Positions 8,691 through 14,972 of a DNA stretch of 44,574 nucleotides are shown piece by piece. Position numbers and translations under genes: made by a program. Each line of letters starts with the position of its first letter. Within the stretch, counting starts at the first letter, position 1. The notes under the pieces were generated by a model, which had not been told where the DNA came from, ran no database searches, and saw only the letters and a program-made list of their open reading frames with translations. The DNA comes from an uncultured Blautia sp. (GTDB lineage Bacteria; Bacillota; Clostridia; Lachnospirales; Lachnospiraceae): contig UQCM01000019.1 in the NCBI GenBank assembly GCA_900539525.1, positions 1 to 44,574 on the forward strand. Reading direction: 5' to 3'.

Positions 8691-9653
8691 ATGTCAGAAA
8701 CTTATGAAACACCGGCAGATATCCTGGAGGATGCAATTAAGGAACCGGAGACGGCTGAATCTATGGCGGACTATGCTGCTGAACTGGAGGCTTCCTTTAA
8801 AAAAGTACATGAGGGAGATATTCTGAAAGGAACGGTCATCGGTGTATCCGAAAGCGAGATTACTCTGGATCTGAAATACTACACTGAGGGCATCATCCGT
8901 CTGGAAGACTACTCCAGCAATCCGGATGTAAATCTCAAAGAAACCATACACACAGGAGATGAGATTTCCGCAACCGTCATTCGTACGGATGATGGTCAGG
9001 GACATATCCTCCTCTCAGCGAAAGAAGCAAATGATACGCTTGCCTGGGACAAATTAAATGCCTGTATGGAAAACAATACCAACCTGACGGTTAAGATCGG
9101 CGGCGTGGTCAAATCAGGAGTTATCGCCTACGTGGAAGGTATCCGCGGATTCATCCCGGCATCCAAGCTTTCTCTGAGCTATGTCGAAAATCTGGAGGAC
9201 TGGCTGGGAAAAGAAATTGAAGTACGTGTCATCACCGCTGATGCAGAAAAAGGTCGTCTGGTACTCTCCGCCCGCGATATCCTGAGAGAAAAAGCAGATG
9301 AAGAGAAAAAAGCAAAGATTTCCAATGTACAGATCGGTCTTGTCACCGAGGGTACCGTAGAGTCCCTTCAGCCGTATGGTGCATTTATTGATCTTGGAAA
9401 TGGGTTATCCGGTCTGGTGCACGTATCACAGATCAGCAATAAACGGATTAAGACCCCGGCAGCTGTCCTTCATACAGGTGACAAAGTAAAAGTAAAAGTA
9501 ATCAACATCAAAGATGGAAAGCTGAGCCTTAGCATGAAAGCCTTAGAAGAGATTGCTGCAGAAGAAATCGTAGAAGAAAGCTATGATCTTCCTCAGTCGG
9601 AAGGACTGACTACAAATCTCGGTTCTCTGTTTGCAAACATTAAGCTTCAGTAA
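8691..9653 (+). CDS. S1 RNA-binding domain protein (ribosomal protein S1-like)
   Basis: A 320-residue cytoplasmic protein with S1 (OB-fold) RNA-binding modules: one at about 40-110 (GDILKGTVIGVSESEITLDL), a second at about 125-195 (IRGFIPASKLSLS) and a third at about 215-285 (EGTVESLQPYGAFIDLGNG with LVHVSQIS). The third is the most canonical. Firmicute S1 homologues are shorter than the six-domain E. coli protein, and their role in translation initiation is less certain. The start has AAGGAGGG 7 nt upstream. It is a single-gene unit with its own promoter and terminator. Confidence 0.92.
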   Translation: MSETYETPADILEDAIKEPETAESMADYAAELEASFKKVHEGDILKGTVIGVSESEITLDLKYYTEGIIRLEDYSSNPDVNLKETIHTGDEISATVIRTDDGQGHILLSAKEANDTLAWDKLNACMENNTNLTVKIGGVVKSGVIAYVEGIRGFIPASKLSLSYVENLEDWLGKEIEVRVITADAEKGRLVLSARDILREKADEEKKAKISNVQIGLVTEGTVESLQPYGAFIDLGNGLSGLVHVSQISNKRIKTPAAVLHTGDKVKVKVINIKDGKLSLSMKALEEIAAEEIVEESYDLPQSEGLTTNLGSLFANIKLQ

Positions 9654-9666
9654 GATTTCATTATAG

Positions 9667-9712
9667 AAAAAAGAGCAGCCCCTGGAAGTTTATTTCCCGG
9701 TCTGCTCTTTTT
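9667..9712 (+). terminator. Rho-independent terminator of the S1-domain gene
   Basis: AAAAGAGCAG pairs with CTGCTCTTTT, and the T tract runs directly into the repeat at 9713. Confidence 0.85.
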
Positions 9713-9778
9713 GTAACTGTTCAGAGTCATAAGGAAGCCTCGCAGAGGCGATTTTGGGAATGGACTCTGGGCAGTAAT
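9713..9778. repeat. Short terminal-inverted-repeat element after the S1 terminator
   Basis: The ends GTAACTGTTCAGAGTC and GACTCTGGGCAGTAAT pair, with an inner GCCTC-GCA-GAGGC hairpin. The reverse complement matches 44519-44574. Confidence 0.75.
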
Positions 9779-10048
9779 CCGTATATCTATATTCCACAAA
9801 AAGATTTTTTATACCAATTATTTTTTGTGTATTTTTACAATAAATTCATGGTATGTTCACAATTTATTCATATCCCATTGTTATACTTTAACCATCTTCT
9901 AAAGAAGATTTTCCACGATTTATATCGTAATGTTCTCATTACACATATAGATAAATTTTTTCATAATAGCCTCCCGGTGTACCAGACGCCGGGGGGTACT
10001 CCTCATTTCATGCAGCTATTCTTCACGCAGCTATTCCTGTCCTGATAT
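9779..10048. other. Intergenic region with an orphan promoter
   Basis: No credible gene lies in this convergent gap. It contains 11-bp-phased TTCAY motifs and a TATACT box (9845-9887), the palindrome TCTTCTAAAGAAGA near 9895, a CCCGG/CCGGG hairpin near 9973-9995, and a direct repeat GCAGCTATTC near 10013 and 10030. Confidence 0.5.
9845..9887 (+). promoter_or_regulatory. Orphan promoter with 11-bp direct repeats
   Basis: TTCAT, TTCAC and TTCAT start at 9845, 9856 and 9867, followed 11 nt after the last by TATACT (9882-9887). Such phasing resembles an OmpR/PhoB-type activator site. No recognisable gene follows on the plus strand. Confidence 0.4.
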
Positions 10049-10582
10049 CTACTTTTCAATCCCCATCCTGGCTTTCTGTCCGTTATCAAAGGGATGCCTG
10101 ATCTTTCGTATCTCTGACACATAGTCTGCCAGACCGATCAGTTCCGGTCCGGGTGTATTTCCCGTCAATATGACCTCCAGATGTTCAGGCTTTGTTTTCA
10201 GAAAGTCCAGTACCAGTGCTTCATCCAGAAGTCCTGCAGTAATGGCATAGATCGTCTCGTCCATAAACAGCACATCATAGTTTTCCTTCACAGCCTTAGC
10301 TGTCACCTTTTGAAACTGCTCCCCGTAAAATCTTCTGCGCTCCTCCTTCTCCTTTGGAGTCATCTGAAAGCTGAATTTCTCCTGATCCAGTCCGTCAATG
10401 ATTGTAATATTATCCACCTGCTCCAGAATCTTCCGTTCGCTGGTCTTATTATTTTTCATAAACTGATACAGCAGCACCCGGTATCCGTACCCGGCCGCCC
10501 GAAGGATCAGCCCCATACCTGTCGTCGTCTTTCCCTTGCCATCCCCATAGTAAATGTGTATCCTCCCTGTTTCTTTTATCAC
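10049..10582 (-). CDS. cobO: Cob(I)yrinic acid a,c-diamide adenosyltransferase (CobO/BtuR family)
   Basis: A 177-residue cytoplasmic enzyme that transfers adenosyl from ATP to cob(I)alamin or precursors, giving the coenzyme B12 form. The ATP-binding loop YYGDGKGKTTTGMGL is at residues 10-24. FLKTKPEHLEVILTGNTPGPELIGLADYVSEI is typical of the family's C-terminal part. The start is a GTG at 10582 preceded by AAGGAGGG. The length is normal. No other cobalamin gene and no B12 riboswitch are seen nearby, so this is probably a salvage enzyme serving corrinoid-dependent enzymes elsewhere. Confidence 0.93.
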   Translation of the reverse strand: MIKETGRIHIYYGDGKGKTTTGMGLILRAAGYGYRVLLYQFMKNNKTSERKILEQVDNITIIDGLDQEKFSFQMTPKEKEERRRFYGEQFQKVTAKAVKENYDVLFMDETIYAITAGLLDEALVLDFLKTKPEHLEVILTGNTPGPELIGLADYVSEIRKIRHPFDNGQKARMGIEK

Positions 10583-10602
10583 CCGAAATCCCTCCTTTTT
10601 AC

Positions 10603-10628
10603 AAAAAGCGGAACCATTCCGGTTCCGC
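10603..10628 (-). terminator. Terminator between the PfoR-like gene and cobO
   Basis: GCGGAACC and GGTTCCGC flank a 5-nt loop, followed on the minus strand by TTTTT. It would end the PfoR-like transcript. A TATAAT on the minus strand at 10648-10653 lies just before it, so cobO may start transcription inside this gap. Confidence 0.8.
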
Positions 10629-10671
10629 CATCGATGGTCTGTATATGATTATAGCAGAAACTGCCTTCTAT

Positions 10672-11736
10672 TTACAGGTCCAGTTTCATATCCCCTGCCT
10701 TGATCCATCCCTTCTTTCTCATAAACTCAGATACGGCCAGGGTAAGTACTGCCGGAAGCAGGATCTGGAACACCACAATGATCACCATCGTCATCTGTCC
10801 GCCAATTTCCGGCGCCATCGTCTGGTATGTCATGATCTGTCCGACAAATCCGGCCGTCCCCATACCGGAACCTGTCGCATTGCTTGTCATTTTTACCAGC
10901 ATCGTGCTGACAGGACCCAGGACAGCACTCGAAACAATTGCCGGTATCCAGATCAGCGGCTTTCTTACAATATTCGGTACCTGAAGCATAGAAGTTCCAA
11001 CACCCTGAGCGATCAGACCGCCAATCTTATTTTCACGATAGCTGGCCACTGCAAATCCTACCATATTGCAGCAGCACCCGATCGTTGCCGCACCTGCTGC
11101 CAGACCTGAAAGATTCAGAATAACTCCAAGAGCTGCGGAACTGATCGGCAGCGTCAGGATCATTCCCATAAGAACCGAAACTATGATTCCCATCAGAAAC
11201 GGCTGCTGCTCTGTTCCCCAGTTGATAATAGAACCCAGCCATACCATAAATCTGGAAATCGGTGGTCCCACCAGAAGTCCTGCAGCCGATCCCGCCAGGA
11301 TCGTCGCTACCGGTGTTACCAGAATATCAACCTTTGTTTTTCCTGATACCAGATGACCAATCACAATCGCCACATAGGCTGCAATAAATGCACCCAGCGG
11401 TTCTCCCGGACCTGCCAGGATGATCGTTCCATCCACCAGAACACTTCCGGCCAGAATCTTACTCGCAAATCCACCTACCATACCTGCTGTTGCAGCTGAT
11501 ACTGTCACCAGAGGTGACTCCTTGAATTTATGTGCAACTCCCACTCCGATTCCTGCACTGGTCATAGCTGCTGCCACCTTGCCTAAGAGAAACAGCATCT
11601 CCCCTGCCTGTCCCCCGATCAGATTTCCGACCTGCTGGATGATCGTACCTACGATCAGCGTGGCAAACAGACCCATTGCCATGCCACTTAAACCATCAAT
11701 AAAAATATGGTTCAAAACTTTTTTCAATGTATTCAT
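10672..11736 (-). CDS. PfoR-like / PTS EIIC-type integral membrane protein
   Basis: A 354-residue polytopic membrane protein with about ten glycine- and alanine-rich hydrophobic segments. It begins NHIFIDGLSGMAMGLFATL and contains GAGMTSAGIGVGVAH-like and GCCCNMVGFAVAS segments. This matches the PTS_EIIC_2 / PfoR family, named for a regulator of perfringolysin in Clostridium perfringens. Family members lack the EIIA and EIIB domains and their substrate is unknown. No PTS partner or toxin gene is adjacent. Start codon and AGGAGGAG ribosome site are clear. Function is not assigned. Confidence 0.8.
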   Translation of the reverse strand: MNTLKKVLNHIFIDGLSGMAMGLFATLIVGTIIQQVGNLIGGQAGEMLFLLGKVAAAMTSAGIGVGVAHKFKESPLVTVSAATAGMVGGFASKILAGSVLVDGTIILAGPGEPLGAFIAAYVAIVIGHLVSGKTKVDILVTPVATILAGSAAGLLVGPPISRFMVWLGSIINWGTEQQPFLMGIIVSVLMGMILTLPISSAALGVILNLSGLAAGAATIGCCCNMVGFAVASYRENKIGGLIAQGVGTSMLQVPNIVRKPLIWIPAIVSSAVLGPVSTMLVKMTSNATGSGMGTAGFVGQIMTYQTMAPEIGGQMTMVIIVVFQILLPAVLTLAVSEFMRKKGWIKAGDMKLDL

Positions 11737-11894
11737 CTTCTCCTCCTTAAACCTTATGTATCCCTGGCATAGCGTTTCTCACATCGCTCACTGCGTCACG
11801 CTCCAGTCTTTACATCTGTCTTGTCAGTTATTTAATGTACCACATAATTTTCATAAACGCAAGCAAAATCGTTAAAAGATTGTCAAAGGAGCGT

Positions 11895-12014
11895 CAACGC
11901 AGATATGATGCATTCTGCATCATATCGCGCTGCAACTCTCGGGTTTTTACGTGACTTTTGCTTCGCTGCACTCACAGAAAACACCTCGAATTGACTGACG
12001 GGTGAATAGTAACT
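11895..12014. repeat. Interspersed repeat element, copy 2
   Basis: Same orientation as copy 1 (8468-8583), with roughly a dozen differences over about 115 bp. The 11-bp inverted repeat GATATGATGCA/TGCATCATATC with TTC loop is perfect here. The right end is TGAATAGTAAC. It lies 30 bp upstream of the next promoter's -35 box. Confidence 0.8.
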
Positions 12015-12043
12015 TAATAAAGTCTGTCGAAACAAAGAAGGGA

Positions 12044-12072
12044 TTTACAATTTTCTTCAGTTATTGTATGAT
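12044..12072 (+). promoter_or_regulatory. Promoter of the beta-lactamase-like gene
   Basis: TTTACA, a 17-nt spacer and TATGAT, about 105 nt upstream of the start codon. Confidence 0.65.
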
Positions 12073-12176
12073 TTCAAAGGAGATATAAACCAGTGTATTG
12101 TTCATAACAGCAGATCGCAGACCCGTCTCTTGTTCTGAACAGTTACAAAGTATTGTAAAACAGAGGCGCGTAATAT

Positions 12177-13430
12177 ATGAAATTCAAGTGGAAGAAACCG
12201 CATGACCTCTACCCCCGGCTGGTACAGATACTTCTGACAGCAGGAGCTGCAGGTCTTTTATATACAGGAGCTGCCGGCAGCACAGAAGGATATCCCGCAG
12301 ATTCAACCTATGTGGAAACAGCAGAGTCTGGCAGTTCTTCAACAACCGAATCCGAAAGTTTGTCCGCACAGAAAAACACAGAGCCTGAAGATGCATCCGT
12401 ACAGAAAGACACAAAGCCTGAAGATATATCTGAACAGGAGCATAAAGAGTCTGAAAACGCATCTGTACAGGAGCATAAAGAGTCTGAATGTGCGGACAGG
12501 CTGACAGAGTCCGTGGACAGCTCTGATTATGTAATCGTGGAATATGCAGATGGCAGCCCTTACGCTCCATCAGAAAGTACCCTGTCTATTCTGCGGGATG
12601 ACCTTGCTGTCATGTACCGGTTTCAGCCAGACTATCTGTCTGATCTGACACAGATTTCTCTCTCCTGGGATCATCTGGAACAGGAGATCACCTCTATGAC
12701 AGAAAGCTGGTCCGGAAGCTGGTCCGTCTATGTGAAGAACCTGACAAACGAAGAAATCATCAGCATCAACCCTCATCCCATGGAATCAGCCAGTCTGATC
12801 AAGCTCTATATCATGGGAGCTGTGATGGAACAGATCTATGACGGTACACTGGAAGAAACAGATACGATCGACCGGCTGCTGAATGAGATGATTTCAGTAA
12901 GTGATAATGAAGCAGCAAACGAACTGGTCCGGTATCTGAGCAGGGATCATGACCACAGGGATGGGCTTTCCTATGTGAACAGCTTCGCCAGACGACACGG
13001 CTTTTCCGATACACAGCAGGTAAACGGCCTGGAGGATTCCCGTCTCTGGCATGAGCCTTCATCCAGAAATGAGACTTCCGCCAGAGACTGCGGGGAGCTG
13101 CTGTCTCAGATTTATAACGGAAAACTCATATCCCATCTGGCTTCGAGAAAGATGGAAACTCTGCTGCTTGGTCAGGAAATCACCTATAAAATCCCCTGCG
13201 TCCTGCCCGACGAAGCAGTCAGCGCCAGCAAGACCGGAGAAATCAGTGATGCTGAACATGATTCGGCCATCATCTATTCACCGGGGGGAGATTTTGTTTT
13301 GTGTATTATGTCCAGCGGATGGGACAGTGGAAACCAGGCGATTACCCATATCCGTGAGATCACACGGATGGTCTACCGTCACTTTAACCCGGAAAACATG
13401 AGCAAGCAGCCATTTTTCGAAGAAAAATGA
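12177..13430 (+). CDS. Exported serine hydrolase, class A beta-lactamase-like
   Basis: A 417-residue protein with an N-terminal hydrophobic segment (about 14-34, a signal anchor or signal peptide), a Glu/Ser/Lys-rich linker with 11-residue tandem repeats (about 66-107), and a penicillin-interacting catalytic domain. All three motifs are present: SxxK as SLIK (Ser206, Lys209), SDN (242-244) and KTG (352-354), with the family-typical ETSARDCGELLSQI helix. Such Beta-lactamase2 proteins may act on peptidoglycan or beta-lactams; resistance activity cannot be claimed. The ribosome site is weak (AGAGGCG). The final residues after about 404 and the stop codon lie in an interspersed repeat also found at 43201-43382, so the native C-terminus was probably altered. 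Confidence 0.85.
   Translation: MKFKWKKPHDLYPRLVQILLTAGAAGLLYTGAAGSTEGYPADSTYVETAESGSSSTTESESLSAQKNTEPEDASVQKDTKPEDISEQEHKESENASVQEHKESECADRLTESVDSSDYVIVEYADGSPYAPSESTLSILRDDLAVMYRFQPDYLSDLTQISLSWDHLEQEITSMTESWSGSWSVYVKNLTNEEIISINPHPMESASLIKLYIMGAVMEQIYDGTLEETDTIDRLLNEMISVSDNEAANELVRYLSRDHDHRDGLSYVNSFARRHGFSDTQQVNGLEDSRLWHEPSSRNETSARDCGELLSQIYNGKLISHLASRKMETLLLGQEITYKIPCVLPDEAVSASKTGEISDAEHDSAIIYSPGGDFVLCIMSSGWDSGNQAITHIREITRMVYRHFNPENMSKQPFFEEK
12372..12497 (+). repeat. 33-bp coding tandem repeat in the linker
   Basis: Units KNTEPEDASVQ, KDTKPEDISEQ, EHKESENASVQ and partial EHKESE follow in frame. Copy number is likely to vary between strains. Confidence 0.75.
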
Positions 13431-13503
13431 GCGGATTGCGAATGTTTTCGTCGATTTTGAGAGTGCGAAGCACGGAAAAATCGACGTAAGGCTCATTTGT
13501 CGG
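13388..13503 (-). repeat. Interspersed repeat over the 3' end of the beta-lactamase-like gene
   Basis: The reverse complement matches 43208-43322 nearly base for base. It contains the hairpin CGTCGATTTT/AAAATCGACG with an inner GTGC-GAA-GCAC helix (13449-13486). The stop codon of the upstream gene (13428-13430) lies inside it. Confidence 0.85.
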
Positions 13504-13546
13504 GCAACTCATTATCATGTGTTCATAAAGAAAGGAGATTTTGCGA

Positions 13547-14230
13547 ATGACGGAGCACAATCAGATTGATGTACTCAAAAAAATAATTGAAGAACAGAAA
13601 ATCGCCATTTCACAGATTTCCCACGAGGTACGAAACCCCATTACTCTTATAAACAGTTCACTGCAGCTGATTGAAAAACAGCATCCTGAGGTCAGAGACT
13701 TTCTCTTCTGGGAAGATACTATGCGGGACATGAAGTATCTGCTGCGTCTGCTGGAGGAACTTTCAAATTACAATAACAGTGAGAAAACGAACCCGAAGCT
13801 TCTCGATGCCGGCCGCTGGCTGACGGAGGTTTATTCCTCTCTTTCCAGCCTGTCCTCAGAATCCTTTCGATTTTCCTTCAGGCTGCCGGAGGATTTGCCG
13901 GCTTTCTACGCCGACCCCATAAAGCTCCGCCAGGCCATCTCAAATCTGATCCGAAACGGCTTCGAAGCCCTGGAGGGCGACGGAGAGGTGACCTTAAGCG
14001 CCTCTGCGGATGAACAGTGGATGAGGATCCGGATCGCCGACACGGGCTGCGGGATTCCCGAAGAATACATGGATACGCTTTTTCAGCCCTTCGTCACTCA
14101 CAAGCAGGACGGAACCGGTCTGGGACTTTCCATTACGAAACGGATCATCGAAGCGCACAAGGGAAAGCTGCAGATAGAAACCAGTCCCGGAAAGGGTACT
14201 GCTTTTACCATCCTTCTTCCTCTTGCATGA
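13547..14230 (+). CDS. Soluble sensor-type histidine kinase
   Basis: A 227-residue protein with only the kinase core: HisKA dimerisation/phosphoacceptor domain with ISHEVRNP (His26), then a HATPase domain with N-box NLIRNGFEAL, G1 box DTGCGIPEE, F box LFQPFVTHK and G2 box GTGLGLSITKRI. It has no membrane segment or recognised sensor domain, so the signal must come from a partner or the cytoplasm. The start at 13547 is chosen because AAAGGAG lies 9 nt before it; an in-frame TTG at 13541 is too close. No response regulator is adjacent. An orphan phosphorelay kinase is possible but unproven. Its 3' end overlaps the convergent rhomboid gene by 26 bp. Confidence 0.9.
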   Translation: MTEHNQIDVLKKIIEEQKIAISQISHEVRNPITLINSSLQLIEKQHPEVRDFLFWEDTMRDMKYLLRLLEELSNYNNSEKTNPKLLDAGRWLTEVYSSLSSLSSESFRFSFRLPEDLPAFYADPIKLRQAISNLIRNGFEALEGDGEVTLSASADEQWMRIRIADTGCGIPEEYMDTLFQPFVTHKQDGTGLGLSITKRIIEAHKGKLQIETSPGKGTAFTILLPLA

Positions 14231-14834
14231 CCTTCCTTCGCGGCCTTCTATAGAGAAGAATCCCCAGAAAAAGCCCGAATACCAGTCCTCCCGCATGAGC
14301 GGCATTGTCCACCCCGATGCTGGTAAAGCCCTGAAAAAGAGAAAGAACCGCCATCAGGATCAGACGTCTTGCGGAAATATCCTCCAGCCTTCCGCGATTT
14401 ACGATCACCACATAGATCAGCGCACCGATCACTGCGAATACTGCTCCGGATGCCCCGGCAGACACCGAATACTCTCCGGTGCGGTATTCCATCGCACAGG
14501 AAAAGATATTTGCCAGGATCCCTCCTCCCAGATAGATGATCAGATACCGTATCTCTCCAACCGCACGCTCCAGCGTATCTCCCAGGAACATCAGCACCAG
14601 CATATTGTTGGCTAAATGCTCGATGCCGAAATGCAGAAACATGCTGGTGAGCAGTCTGTAATACTCTCCGTATTCCAGGATCCATGGCGTATAGCAGGCA
14701 CCGTGCTCCGCCATAAACGGAACATTCTCCGTGCATCCCACAATCTCCAGACCGAGAAAGACGGCGATATTTATGATAACCATCAGAAGATTGCAGATCG
14801 CTCTGGATTTCAGAAAATCTTTTATTTCATCCAT
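14205..14834 (-). CDS. Rhomboid-family intramembrane serine protease
   Basis: A 209-residue membrane protein that would cleave substrates within the lipid bilayer. It has about six membrane segments, a loop with YRLLTSMFLHFGIEHLANNM, the catalytic serine in GASGAVFAVIGAL and the catalytic histidine in AAHAGGLVFGLFLG. The start at 14834 follows AGGAGG with an 8-nt spacer; an in-frame ATG at 14855 lies upstream of that site and is not used. The C-terminus is basic (RRPRRK) and overlaps the convergent kinase gene. It lies downstream of the pilus operon on the same strand, but a functional link is not shown. Confidence 0.93.
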   Translation of the reverse strand: MDEIKDFLKSRAICNLLMVIINIAVFLGLEIVGCTENVPFMAEHGACYTPWILEYGEYYRLLTSMFLHFGIEHLANNMLVLMFLGDTLERAVGEIRYLIIYLGGGILANIFSCAMEYRTGEYSVSAGASGAVFAVIGALIYVVIVNRGRLEDISARRLILMAVLSLFQGFTSIGVDNAAHAGGLVFGLFLGILLYRRPRRKVMQEEEGW

Positions 14835-14972
14835 AACAACATCCTCCTTTTCCATTCCGACGCAGAACGCATGACCTTTGGATCCTGTCTGTCATGATGA
14901 TACCTCAGGATGGCTGTGCGTTTCACGCTCCAGTAATCCTCATTGTATCAGAATGGCGGATGTTTGCAAGTG

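Larger units (their letters stand above)
11737..12176. other. Intergenic region between divergent genes
   Basis: It holds the leader of the PfoR-like gene (weak minus-strand TTGCGT-17-TACATT near 11837-11865), repeat copy 2 (11895-12014) and the promoter of the beta-lactamase-like gene (12044-12072). A TTCTGAACAGTTAC repeat end lies at 12133-12146. Confidence 0.55.

Noticed and set aside
9827..10045. 72-codon plus-strand ORF after the orphan promoter
   Set aside because: AT-driven composition, no ribosome site and no recognisable protein.
10583..10671. Cobalamin riboswitch upstream of cobO
   Set aside because: The gap is only 89 bp and holds just one short terminator hairpin; no B12 box seen.
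12076..12107. Leader peptide: AAAGGAG followed by a GTG-started four-codon ORF
   Set aside because: Too short and not followed by an attenuator; likely chance or a decayed start region.
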